DNA of 8,382 bases from Sulfurimonas sp. (GTDB lineage Bacteria > Campylobacterota > Campylobacteria > Campylobacterales > Sulfurimonadaceae), in contig DAOVJL010000039.1 of assembly GCA_030673275.1 (NCBI GenBank), forward strand, positions 1 through 8,382, in the 5' to 3' direction. How positions within the stretch are numbered: position 1 is the first letter of the stretch; every line of letters starts with the position of its first letter. The translations under genes and the position numbers were made by a program. The notes beneath the pieces were generated by a model that was given only the letters and a program-made list of their open reading frames with translations, did not search any database and was not told where the DNA came from. Below are positions 1-7,094 of the stretch, one piece after another.

Positions 1-888
1 ATTCATATCAACGCAAGTCGCTGGCATAGGGTAAAGAGCTTCTTCAGGGTTATCAAGAATAACAAGGTTTGGAGCTTTGCTTAAAACATCTCTAACTTCG
101 TCTGCTTGAACTTCAGAGTCAAAAGTAAGGGTAAGTGCTTCTGCATGTCCACGAAGAGTTGGTACACGAACACATGTAGCACTAAGAGCAATATCTTTAT
201 GCATAATCTTTGTAGTTTCATTTACCATTTTCATCTCTTCTTTTGTGTATCCATTTTCCATAAATACATCAATTTGAGGGATTACATTTAGAGCTATCTG
301 TTGGTTAAAAGCTTTATGCTCAGAGTCACTTAGTTTAAATGCAAAAAAGTCTTGCATCTGAGTAACTAACTCTTCCATAGCAGTTTTTCCGGCTCCTGAA
401 GTTGCTTGATATGTACTTACATCAACTCTAACTAAGTCATAAGCATCATCAAGAGGTTTAAGTGCTTGAACCATCTGAATAGTTGAGCAGTTAGGATTTG
501 CAATGATTCCTGTGTCTTTCCATTTTGCTATATCTTCGGGGTTTACTTCTGGGACTACAAGTGGAATATTTGGATCCATTCTAAAGTGAGATGTATTGTC
601 AATTACTACAGCTCCAGCTTTTACAGCATCAGGTGCGAACTCAGCACTTACGCTTCCACCGGCAGAAAAAAGAGCTATTTCTATCTCTTCTTCTTTAAAA
701 ATATCATTAGTCAGTTCTTTTATAGCTATACTTTTGCCATCAAACTCTACAGTTTTGCCAAGGCTTCTTGCACTTGCAAGTGGAACCAGTTTGTTTAGCG
801 GAAAATCTATCTCTTGTAAAATTGTTAGTATCTCTTCTCCAACAGCGCCGTTTGCTCCAACTACTGCTACATTATATTTTCTTGACAT
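1..888 (-). CDS. asd: Aspartate-semialdehyde dehydrogenase, 3' end cut by window edge
   Basis: The enzyme makes L-aspartate 4-semialdehyde from aspartyl-4-phosphate with NADPH, the branch point to lysine/diaminopimelate, threonine and methionine, in the cytoplasm. The 296 visible codons start at ATG (888-886). They show an N-terminal Rossmann glycine motif (GANGAVG, residues 11-17), the catalytic cysteine C134 in NPNCST, Q161 in TYQATSGAG, and the active-site histidine H248 in RGHAEA. The C134/H248 spacing fits the shorter ASADH branch. The reading frame is still open at base 1; the family is about 335-345 aa, so some 40-50 C-terminal residues lie outside. A very strong Shine-Dalgarno (TAAGGAGG, bases 893-900) overlaps the stop codon of flgR, leaving only 9 nt between the genes, so the two are very likely cotranscribed and probably translationally coupled. 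Identification is secure. Confidence 0.96.
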   Translation of the reverse strand, partial: MSRKYNVAVVGANGAVGEEILTILQEIDFPLNKLVPLASARSLGKTVEFDGKSIAIKELTNDIFKEEEIEIALFSAGGSVSAEFAPDAVKAGAVVIDNTSHFRMDPNIPLVVPEVNPEDIAKWKDTGIIANPNCSTIQMVQALKPLDDAYDLVRVDVSTYQATSGAGKTAMEELVTQMQDFFAFKLSDSEHKAFNQQIALNVIPQIDVFMENGYTKEEMKMVNETTKIMHKDIALSATCVRVPTLRGHAEALTLTFDSEVQADEVRDVLSKAPNLVILDNPEEALYPMPATCVDMN

Positions 889-897
889 GTAGCCTCC

Positions 898-2046
898 TTA
901 TTGTATTTTATTTTGTAAAAAAAGTTCATCTGCTGTTATCTCTTGATTTTCGCTAAGTATAACAGCTCTCTCAACTACAGAAATAAGTTCTCTTATATTC
1001 CCAGGCCAATTGTATGATAGAAGTAGTTCTTTAGCATCTTTGCTAAAGGTTTTAAGCTCAAACTCATACTTTTTACAGTTTGTTTCCATCATCGCATCTG
1101 CAATTTGTAAAATCTCATCTTTTCTATCTTTAAGAGGAGGAATATGTAGAGGGATAGTATTTAAACGGTAGTATAAATCTTCTCTAAATTCTCCATCTTT
1201 TATCTTGTCAGTTAAGTTTGCATTTGTTGCTGATATTACACGTATATCTATTTTTATTACTTTTGATGAGCCAAGTCTTCTTACTTCTTTTTCTTGAAGA
1301 GCACGAAGCAGTTTGGCTTGAACACCATAAGGCATCTCTCCAATTTCATCTAAAAATAGAGTTCCGCCTTGAGCCAGTTCAAATTGTCCGGCTTTTGCCT
1401 CTTGTGCATCTGTAAAAGCACCTTTTTCAAATCCAAACAGTTCACTCTCAATTAAGTTTTCAGGTATAGCTGCCATATTGATAGCTATAAAAGGTTTTTT
1501 TGCTCTAGGTGAGTTGTTGTGAATATAAGAAGCAAACACCTCTTTACCGACACCACTCTCTCCTAAAAGTAAAATACTTGCATCAGTCTTACAAGCTTTA
1601 TCTGCAATTTTAATCACAGACTCTAATACTTTTGATGTTCCTAAAAAACCGTTAGGTTTTTTAGTATCTTTAGTTTTACAAACTGTTTTTTGTACTTTTT
1701 GAATTTTATCTTCTCTTTTGATTGCTGCGATTAAAGTATCTACGTCAAAAGGCTTTAACAAAAAGTCTTTTACACCAAGGTGAATAGACTCTATTGCACG
1801 TTGGAGCGTCGCATTTCCAGTCATTATAATTACTTCAAACTTGCCATCTAAAGTTTTAACAAACTCTATACCATCCATACCGGGCATATTGATGTCAGTG
1901 ATAACTAAATCAAAACTATCATCAATATTTTTTAGTGCATCTTTTGCGTTTTTAAATGTCTTAATCTCAAACTCTTTATAGTCGCTCATAGCGATTTCAA
2001 GAGATTTTCTCATATTAATATCATCTTCAACTATTGCAATTTTCAC
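898..2046 (-). CDS. flgR: Sigma-54-dependent response regulator FlgR, lacking a DNA-binding domain
   Basis: NtrC-family activator of RpoN-dependent flagellar genes, normally phosphorylated by the kinase FlgS. The receiver domain (about 1-115) has the acidic pocket D8/D9, phospho-acceptor D51, T76 and K98. After a linker, the AAA+ domain (about 134-360) shows Walker A GESGVGKE (162-169), the sigma-54 contact loop as GAFTDA (209-214, usually GAFTGA), Walker B LFLDE (D233/E234) and the sensor II motif WPGNIREL (347-354). It ends at 382 aa, about 28 residues after that motif, with no Fis-type helix-turn-helix; most NtrC proteins are about 450 aa. H. pylori FlgR (about 381 aa) also lacks this domain, whereas C. 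jejuni FlgR keeps it. The start is GTG (2046-2044) directly preceded by an in-frame TAA, so no upstream start exists and the next ATG (M12) would remove beta-1. An AGGG lies 7 nt upstream. The name rests on domain layout plus the gyrA-flgP-flgQ-flgR-asd order. Confidence 0.92.
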   Translation of the reverse strand: MKIAIVEDDINMRKSLEIAMSDYKEFEIKTFKNAKDALKNIDDSFDLVITDINMPGMDGIEFVKTLDGKFEVIIMTGNATLQRAIESIHLGVKDFLLKPFDVDTLIAAIKREDKIQKVQKTVCKTKDTKKPNGFLGTSKVLESVIKIADKACKTDASILLLGESGVGKEVFASYIHNNSPRAKKPFIAINMAAIPENLIESELFGFEKGAFTDAQEAKAGQFELAQGGTLFLDEIGEMPYGVQAKLLRALQEKEVRRLGSSKVIKIDIRVISATNANLTDKIKDGEFREDLYYRLNTIPLHIPPLKDRKDEILQIADAMMETNCKKYEFELKTFSKDAKELLLSYNWPGNIRELISVVERAVILSENQEITADELFLQNKIQ

Positions 2047-2052
2047 TTACAT

Positions 2053-2077
2053 ACCCTGAATGCGGGTGATAACACCC
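2053..2077 (-). promoter_or_regulatory. Small hairpin and Shine-Dalgarno region in front of flgR
   Basis: In mRNA sense, the flgQ stop is followed at once by a perfect 5-bp hairpin, GGGTG-TTAT-CACCC (2077-2064), then the flgR Shine-Dalgarno AGGG (2057-2054). The 3' arm of the hairpin can instead pair as ACCC with GGGT at the Shine-Dalgarno (loop of 7 nt), so the two foldings exclude each other. There is no T tract on the minus strand, so it is not an intrinsic terminator for the operon. The complementarity is visible; a translational role is inference. Confidence 0.4.
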
Positions 2078-2488
2078 TTATTTTAAAGGTGCTATTTTAG
2101 CGAAATTATCATTAATATCGACTTTGAAGCAAGTTGTCTTCATAGTTAGAGTCGTAGTAGAGGTGTTTTGAAGGTTTAAAGTTTTTTCTTTATGCTTAAG
2201 ATGCAAACCTAGTTTATGTATATAATTTAAAAATTCTTCTGAGTTTTGAGATATAAGTTTTTTTAGATTTCCATCACTTGTGTTTTCTAAAATTAGCTCT
2301 GATTGTGGTTTTCCTTCACACTTTTTCATAGCGTGTGAAATATGTAAAATTTCGTTATATAAAATAGCGTCTTTTACTGTATAGCGGTAAGAGATAAGAT
2401 ATTCACCTGCATTTAATGCAAGTGAACAAAGCAGAATTATTGAGCAAAGTCTGAATGTGAGATTACGATTTCCATCTCTACTTCGCAT
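2078..2488 (-). CDS. flgQ: Probable flagellar motility protein FlgQ, exported
   Basis: Small 136-aa protein assigned mainly by position between flgP and flgR; I recognise no catalytic motif. In C. jejuni FlgQ is needed for motility and for stability of FlgP, which builds the flagellar basal disk. The N-terminus MRSRDGNRNLTFR is basic and is followed by a hydrophobic stretch (about 14-25) ending in LALNAG, a plausible signal-peptidase I site near residues 26-28, so a periplasmic or outer-membrane location is expected. The rest is mixed helix/strand with two cysteines (in KKCEG and TTCFK) that could form a disulfide. The ATG at 2488 lies inside flgP (52-nt overlap). It is preceded by AGAGGG at good spacing, and no ATG, GTG or TTG occurs between it and the signal-peptide core, so this start is favoured. 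The stop lies 31 nt before flgR. Confidence 0.7.
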   Translation of the reverse strand: MRSRDGNRNLTFRLCSIILLCSLALNAGEYLISYRYTVKDAILYNEILHISHAMKKCEGKPQSELILENTSDGNLKKLISQNSEEFLNYIHKLGLHLKHKEKTLNLQNTSTTTLTMKTTCFKVDINDNFAKIAPLK

Positions 2489-3090
2489 AGACCCTCTTTA
2501 AAAGTTGTTTCAACAACATTTGCATTTCTAACCATTGCTCTAACTGAAGTACGAATTGTTGATCTTTTAACCATCATATTTTTAATTAAGTCTTGACCAT
2601 CAATACGAACACCTTTTACTTTCTCTGCTATTGCTCTGTAAGCATCTGCTATTGCTGCTCTTTTTGCAAGTGCGTAAGCTTGAGCTGGAGAAGTTGTGTT
2701 CATAGGTGCAACACCTTGACCAACAACAGAAATATACATAGTACTATTTGCTTTTAAAACTTCTTCTGCTTCAGCTGCAGCTTCAGCCTGTGCTTCTGCT
2801 TCAGCTTGCGCTTGTGCCTCTGCAGCATTTGCCATTTCTATTGCTTCTTCTTCTCTATCAGCTCTTTCTTGAGCAAATGCAGCTTTTTCTCGAACAAGTG
2901 CAGATTTAGCTTGTATTGCTTCAGATTGAGCAAATGCAGCCTCTTTCTTTGCTAAAGTAGCTTCAGCTATTGCCAGTTGAAGTTCAGCATTTGTTTGTTG
3001 TATTACTCTAGTATCTACTGTTTGAATTTGATCAGTTCCAAAAAGTGATGAAGCACTTAAAAGTGCTGCAAGTAAAATGGAGTATTTCAT
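2437..3090 (-). CDS. flgP: FlgP-like flagellar disk protein with LPP20-type domain and long coiled coil
   Basis: FlgP multimers form the large disk around the outer part of the flagellar motor in Campylobacterota. The 217-aa product has a signal peptide (MKYSILLAALLSASSLFG, cleavage after about residue 18). A strongly helical Ala/Glu/Gln-rich segment follows (about 34-113), with AAFAQ repeated at 51-55 and 70-74 and an almost pure A/E/Q stretch at 88-110. The C-terminal domain (about 118-213) resembles the LPP20/FlgP fold: SVVGQGVAP, then AYALAKRAAIADAYRAIAEKVKGVRI, then MMVKRS. C. jejuni FlgP is shorter (about 171 aa, from memory) and a lipoprotein. Here no cysteine lies near the signal cleavage site (the only Cys is C202), so ordinary lipidation is not expected. 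The start has a good Shine-Dalgarno (AAGGGAT). It is 44 nt downstream of gyrA and overlaps flgQ. Family is fairly sure; the name leans on synteny. Confidence 0.82.
   Translation of the reverse strand: MKYSILLAALLSASSLFGTDQIQTVDTRVIQQTNAELQLAIAEATLAKKEAAFAQSEAIQAKSALVREKAAFAQERADREEEAIEMANAAEAQAQAEAEAQAEAAAEAEEVLKANSTMYISVVGQGVAPMNTTSPAQAYALAKRAAIADAYRAIAEKVKGVRIDGQDLIKNMMVKRSTIRTSVRAMVRNANVVETTFKEGLCEVEMEIVISHSDFAQ
2761..2829 (-). repeat. Low-complexity A/E/Q codon repeat inside flgP
   Basis: Residues 88-110 of FlgP are almost only Ala, Glu and Gln, encoded by recurring GCTGAAGC- and GCACAAGC-like units. The helical register is kept through the repeat. Such tracts can gain or lose codon multiples by slippage, which would change the coiled-coil length without breaking the frame. 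The repeat is visible; variability is inference. Confidence 0.5.
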
Positions 3091-3134
3091 GGTTTATCCC
3101 TTAGCATGGTTTAATATAGCTGTTAAAGCAACTA

Positions 3135-5621
3135 TTATACCAACTCACCTTGCTCTGGCTGAGTAGTCTCATCATCATCTTCTTCTTTAGGTTGTTTTGG
3201 ACAACGAGAAACACTAGCAACATCATCACCTTTTACTATATAAACACCTGAAGTATTTCTACTTGATTTTGAGATAGTTTGCATGTCAACTCTAATCATT
3301 TTACCAGCTTTAGTAAGAGCCATCATATCCATAGACTCATCTACCATCAGACAACCAATAATATTTTTACCGGTTTTAGCAGTCATCTTCATAGCTATAA
3401 CACCAGAACCACCACGGTTTGTAAGTCTGTACTCACCAGCGTCTGTACGTTTACCAATACCTTTTTCAGCAATCATTAGAATCTCTTGTTCATCATTTGC
3501 AATAATATTTGCATCGATTACTTCATCACCAGCATGTTTGAACTTAATACCTCTAACACCACGAGTGCTACGACCCTGTTCACGAGTTTTTTCTATTTCA
3601 AACTTAATACACTGTGCAAATTTTGTAACAATAAATAGATATCTAATATCTTGGTTAGCAATTTTTGCAGTAATTAAAGTATCGTCATCATCAAGAACAA
3701 TCGCTCTAACACCATTACTTCTGATATTTGAGAATTCACTCAGGTTAGTCCTTTTTACAACACCTCTTTGAGTAAAGAACACAAGACCTTTATCTTCACT
3801 AAAATCGGTAGTAGGAATAACAGAACAGATTTTTTCTTCTGCAACAAGATTGATAAGATTAACAACCGCTTTACCTTTTGCTATTCTGCTTCCCTCAGGT
3901 ATGCGATAAACTTTTAACCAGTGTAGTTGACCTCTGTCAGTTACAAAAAGTAGAGTATCGTGAGTATTACATGTAAAGAAGTTTTCTATAAAGTCATCTT
4001 CGTAAGTAGTAACAGCAGTTTTACCTTTACCACCACGTTTTTGTTTTTCATAAGATACTAGAGGAACTCTTTTGATATAACCTCTGTGAGTGATAGTAAC
4101 TACCATTGGCTCATTAGGAATTAGATCTTCTATGTCGATATCGTCATAATCATCTTCAATATCAGTTCTTCTCTCATTACCGCCATAAGTAGCCATTACT
4201 TCATCAAACTCTTCATTAATAATGCTATGAAGAACATCTTCACTTTTCAGGATTGATTCTAAGTACGTAATTAGTGCTACTAATTCAGCTAACTCTTCTT
4301 CAATCTTCTTAATTTGTAAACCAGTTAGTCTTCCAAGTCTCATAGCAACGATACTTGTTGCTTGAATTTCAGAAAAGTCATACTCAGAAACTAAGTTATT
4401 TTTAGCATCTTCTTCATCTTCTGAAGCACGGATTGTTTTGATGACTTTATCAATTATATCTATTGCTTTTCTAAGACCTTCTAATATGTGCGCACGAGCT
4501 TTTGCTTTTTCAAGGTCAAAGATTGTACGACGGATAATAATAGTTTTACGGTGATTTATAAAGTGTTTTAATATAGGGATAATTCCAAATATTCTAGGCT
4601 CTTGGTTTAATATAGACAGCATGATAATACCAAAAGTAGTTTGCATACTTGTTTGTTTAAATAAATTATTTAGAACAATCTCACTCATTGCATCACGTTT
4701 AAGCTCAATTACAACTCTCATACCATCACGGTCTGATTCATCACGGATTAATGAAACACCCTCTATCATTTTGTCTTTTACTAGGTTTGCAATGTTTTCA
4801 ATAAGACGAGATTTATTTACTTGGTAAGGAAGCTCATCTATTACAATAATCTCTTTTTTAGCACTTTGTTCTATATGTGTTTTTGCACGAACTTTGATAC
4901 GACCACGACCACTTTCATAAGCTTCTGTAATCCCTTTTTTACCAAAGATGATACCACCAGTTGGAAAGTCAGGTGCCTTTATATGTTCCATAATCTCAGA
5001 TAATTCTATATCTGGATTTTTAAGAAGTGCTTTTAAGCCATTCATAATCTCACGAGGATTATGTGGAGGAATATTTGTAGCCATACCAACAGCAATACCT
5101 GAAGAACCGTTGATAAGTAAGTTCGGAACACGTGTAGGCATAACTTCTGGCTCTTTAGTAGTACCATCGTAGTTATCTGTCATGTTTACTGTGTTTTTTT
5201 CTAAATCTTTTAGAAGTTCTCCAGCATACTTTGTCATACGAGCTTCTGTATATCTCATCGCTGCAGCAGAGTCACCATCGACAGAACCGAAGTTTCCTTG
5301 ACCGTCAACAAGTTCCATTCTCATAGAGAAGTCTTGAGCCATACGAACAAGAGCATCATAAACAGAGTTATCACCATGCGGGTGGTACTGACCAATAACA
5401 TCACCAACTATACGAGCTGATTTCTTGAACTTTGCTCCGTGAGAAAGGCTCAGCTTATCCATCGCATAAAGTATTCTTCTGTGAACCGGTTTTAGTCCAT
5501 CACGAACATCAGGAAGAGCACGACCTACGATTACACTCATTGAGTAATCAAGGTAACTATTTTGAAGAGTTTCTTCTATATTTATAGTTTGTATATCATC
5601 ATTGTTTAGCAAATCGCCCAT
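3135..5621 (-). CDS. gyrA: DNA gyrase subunit A
   Basis: Breakage-reunion subunit of the A2B2 gyrase that introduces negative supercoils using ATP hydrolysed by GyrB. The protein has 828 aa, like H. pylori GyrA (about 827) and shorter than E. coli (875). The N-terminal winged-helix/tower region carries the catalytic tyrosine Y124 in AAMRYTE. The quinolone region reads [11 protein letters not shown]85 is the position of E. coli S83 and D89 that of D87. The C-terminal beta-pinwheel begins with a GyrA box QKRGGKG (527-533), needed for DNA wrapping, and the protein ends in an acidic tail (EEDDDE near the C-terminus). The ATG at 5621 has AGGTGA about 6 nt upstream. It is the first gene of the leftward cluster, followed by flgP after 44 nt. 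No frameshift or odd segment is seen, and identification is certain. Confidence 0.99.
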   Translation of the reverse strand: MGDLLNNDDIQTINIEETLQNSYLDYSMSVIVGRALPDVRDGLKPVHRRILYAMDKLSLSHGAKFKKSARIVGDVIGQYHPHGDNSVYDALVRMAQDFSMRMELVDGQGNFGSVDGDSAAAMRYTEARMTKYAGELLKDLEKNTVNMTDNYDGTTKEPEVMPTRVPNLLINGSSGIAVGMATNIPPHNPREIMNGLKALLKNPDIELSEIMEHIKAPDFPTGGIIFGKKGITEAYESGRGRIKVRAKTHIEQSAKKEIIVIDELPYQVNKSRLIENIANLVKDKMIEGVSLIRDESDRDGMRVVIELKRDAMSEIVLNNLFKQTSMQTTFGIIMLSILNQEPRIFGIIPILKHFINHRKTIIIRRTIFDLEKAKARAHILEGLRKAIDIIDKVIKTIRASEDEEDAKNNLVSEYDFSEIQATSIVAMRLGRLTGLQIKKIEEELAELVALITYLESILKSEDVLHSIINEEFDEVMATYGGNERRTDIEDDYDDIDIEDLIPNEPMVVTITHRGYIKRVPLVSYEKQKRGGKGKTAVTTYEDDFIENFFTCNTHDTLLFVTDRGQLHWLKVYRIPEGSRIAKGKAVVNLINLVAEEKICSVIPTTDFSEDKGLVFFTQRGVVKRTNLSEFSNIRSNGVRAIVLDDDDTLITAKIANQDIRYLFIVTKFAQCIKFEIEKTREQGRSTRGVRGIKFKHAGDEVIDANIIANDEQEILMIAEKGIGKRTDAGEYRLTNRGGSGVIAMKMTAKTGKNIIGCLMVDESMDMMALTKAGKMIRVDMQTISKSSRNTSGVYIVKGDDVASVSRCPKQPKEEDDDETTQPEQGELV

Positions 5622-5662
5622 ATAATCACCTAGCTTTAAAAATTAATTTCGCTTATGTTATC

Positions 5663-5679
5663 TGATTAACCCTTAATAT
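5663..5679. promoter_or_regulatory. Imperfect copy of the TGATTAA-N3-TTAATCA palindrome
   Basis: The sequence TGATTAA-CCC-TTAATAT matches the perfect palindromes ahead of the two amt genes in 12 of 14 arm positions with the same 3-base spacer. Its centre is 95 bp from the centre of the perfect copy at 5758, about nine helical turns, so both would face the same side of the DNA. It overlaps the likely gyrA -10 box. Binding is inference. Confidence 0.4.
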
Positions 5680-5704
5680 ATTTAGAAAATTTATGAAAAT
5701 TTAT
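5675..5704 (-). promoter_or_regulatory. Candidate gyrA promoter with periodic T-rich upstream DNA
   Basis: On the minus strand a TATATT -10 candidate (5680-5675) is preceded by two exact tandem copies of ATAAATTTTC (5704-5685). The predicted transcription start near 5668 would leave a leader of about 46 nt before gyrA. Campylobacterota housekeeping promoters usually lack a -35 and instead show T-rich stretches repeating every 10-11 bp upstream of the -10, which this repeat fits. TAACAT at 5660-5655 is a weaker alternative. Confidence 0.45.
5685..5704 (+). repeat. 10-bp tandem direct repeat (two copies)
   Basis: GAAAATTTAT is present twice head to tail (5685-5694 and 5695-5704), followed by GAA. 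The period is about one helical turn, so the A/T runs are phased and may bend the DNA. Confidence 0.7.
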
Positions 5705-5757
5705 GAAGAACTTTTTATGTGTGTGAAAAATTGTAATTATTTTATATAAAAACAAGT

Positions 5758-5774
5758 TGATTAAAAATTAATCA
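5758..5774. promoter_or_regulatory. Perfect palindromic operator candidate upstream of amtB
   Basis: TGATTAA-AAA-TTAATCA is a perfect 7-bp inverted repeat with a 3-bp spacer. It begins a 24-bp stretch (5758-5781) that recurs without mismatch at 7594-7617 before the second amt gene. It starts 48 bp upstream of the amtB -10 box; the other copy starts 47 bp upstream of its own. A further half-site TGATTAA begins at 5781. The centre lies around -51 from the predicted start, a position usual for an activator, though repression is possible. The regulator is unknown to me. Confidence 0.6.
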
Positions 5775-5805
5775 CTATTTTGATTAATAAATTTTATTTT
5801 AGATA

Positions 5806-5811
5806 TATAAT
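5806..5811 (+). promoter_or_regulatory. Candidate -10 box of the amtB promoter
   Basis: TATAAT lies 30 bases before the amtB start codon, with T-rich DNA upstream and no convincing -35, as is usual for sigma-70 promoters in this phylum. The predicted start near 5818 gives a leader of about 23 nt that contains the TAAGGAT ribosome binding site (5828-5834). Confidence 0.6.
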
Positions 5812-5840
5812 TTGTGAAGTTAAACAATAAGGATATGTGA

Positions 5841-7094
5841 ATGAAAAGATTTTTTCTTGCTTTGTTAGCACTGCCGAGTTTAGTATTTGCTGAAGATACT
5901 TTAAATAGTGGAGATACTGCTTGGATGTTAGTTGCTACTGCTTTTGTTATGTTGATGACACCTGCTGGACTTGCACTGTTTTACGGAGGTCTTACTCGTA
6001 GTAAAAATGTACTTAATACTATAGGTATGAGTTTAGGTGCCTATGCAGTTGGTACATTAGTATGGGTTTTAGTTGGTTACTCTATTGCTTTTGGTGATGG
6101 TGATTTTATTGGTACCGGTAAAGTTTTACTCTCCGGAATCACTTCAGATACTTTAAGTGGAACAATTCCAGAGCTTTTATTTGTAGCATTTCAAGGAACT
6201 TTTGCTGCTATTGCTGTTGCAATTGCAAGTGGCTCTATGATAGAGAGAGTTAAATTCTCTACATATATAGTTTTTGCTGCCTTATGGATTGTTGCAGTTT
6301 ATGCACCTATTACACACTGGGCATGGGGTGGTGGTGAGACACTTAACTTCGGTGAGATGGATTTTGCCGGTGGTACTGTTGTTCACTTAAATGCAGGTGT
6401 TGCCGGTTTTGTTGTTGCGATAATTCTTGGACGTAGAAAAGATTATGGAAAAGTTGCTATCAAACCTTTTTCTCCTGTGTTAGTATCTTTAGGTGCTGCT
6501 TTATTATGGTTTGGTTGGTTCGGTTTTAATGCCGGGTCTCAATTGGCTGCTGACGGTGTTGCAGCTTCTGCATTTTTGGTTACTAATGTAGCAGCTTCAC
6601 TTGGTGTGATAGGTTGGATAATGCTAGAGTGGTTAGTATATAAAAAAGCTACTATAGTTGGCGGTGCTTCTGGTGCAGTTGCCGGTCTTGTTGCTATTAC
6701 TCCTGCTTCTGGTTCTGCCGGTGTTGAGGGTGCAATTATAATCGGTTTAGTTGGCGGTGCTTTAGGTTTCTATGGTGTAGCTAAACTTAAAACAATGTTT
6801 AAAGTTGATGACTCTTTAGATGCATTTTGGATTCATGGTTTAGTTGGTATTTGGGGTTCAATTGCTACAGCAATCTTTATTGCTGATTACGCGATGGCTG
6901 ATGACTACAATATGGCTTCTCAATTAGTAAGTCAATTCAGTGCAATTGGTCTGACAATAGTTTACAGTGGTATTGTTACTGCTATTGTTTACTTTATTGC
7001 TTCAGCTATAACAGGTGGCGGTAGAGTTGATGAAGAGAGTGAGAGTCGTGGACTTGATGAAACTGTTCATGGTGAGAAAGCAATCAACTTATAA
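5841..7094 (+). CDS. amtB: Ammonium transporter AmtB
   Basis: Trimeric inner-membrane channel that brings ammonium/ammonia into the cell and is blocked by PII when nitrogen is plentiful. The 417-aa product has a cleavable signal peptide (to about A17, SLVFA-ED), as E. coli AmtB does, then eleven expected membrane helices. Visible family residues are the Q-x-x-F gate (FQGTF), W in HWAWGGG, D in DFAGGTVVH with pore histidine H182, WFGFNAGS, and the second pore histidine H332 in WIHGLVG. H182 and H332 are 150 residues apart, as are E. coli H168 and H318. The cytoplasmic tail RVDEESESRGLDETVHGEKA matches the conserved region that contacts PII. The start has TAAGGAT 6 nt upstream. glnK follows after 58 nt. 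A palindromic operator candidate and a TATAAT box precede it. Identification is certain. Confidence 0.98.
   Translation: MKRFFLALLALPSLVFAEDTLNSGDTAWMLVATAFVMLMTPAGLALFYGGLTRSKNVLNTIGMSLGAYAVGTLVWVLVGYSIAFGDGDFIGTGKVLLSGITSDTLSGTIPELLFVAFQGTFAAIAVAIASGSMIERVKFSTYIVFAALWIVAVYAPITHWAWGGGETLNFGEMDFAGGTVVHLNAGVAGFVVAIILGRRKDYGKVAIKPFSPVLVSLGAALLWFGWFGFNAGSQLAADGVAASAFLVTNVAASLGVIGWIMLEWLVYKKATIVGGASGAVAGLVAITPASGSAGVEGAIIIGLVGGALGFYGVAKLKTMFKVDDSLDAFWIHGLVGIWGSIATAIFIADYAMADDYNMASQLVSQFSAIGLTIVYSGIVTAIVYFIASAITGGGRVDEESESRGLDETVHGEKAINL

Noticed and set aside
596..892. 98-codon open frame on the plus strand
   Set aside because: It is antisense to the conserved N-terminal NADP-binding part of asd and looks like a codon-bias shadow.
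3091..3134. Terminator between gyrA and flgP
   Set aside because: No convincing GC-rich stem followed by a T tract on the minus strand in this 44-nt gap.
3283..3771. 162-codon open frame on the plus strand
   Set aside because: It lies entirely antisense to the well-supported gyrA C-terminal domain, has no domain signature and no clear ribosome site; a shadow frame.
5758..5774. Palindrome read as an FNR/CRP-type or TnrA/GlnR site
   Set aside because: FNR/CRP sites have TTGAT-N4-ATCAA-like spacing, which does not fit TGATTAA-N3-TTAATCA. The TnrA/GlnR 17-bp pattern agrees in length and outer TG/CA but mismatches its fixed inner positions.
5622..5840. Sigma-54 (-24/-12) promoter for amtB
   Set aside because: No TGGC-N8-TTGC-like pair was seen; the TATAAT box explains the start better. 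The same holds upstream of the second amt gene.
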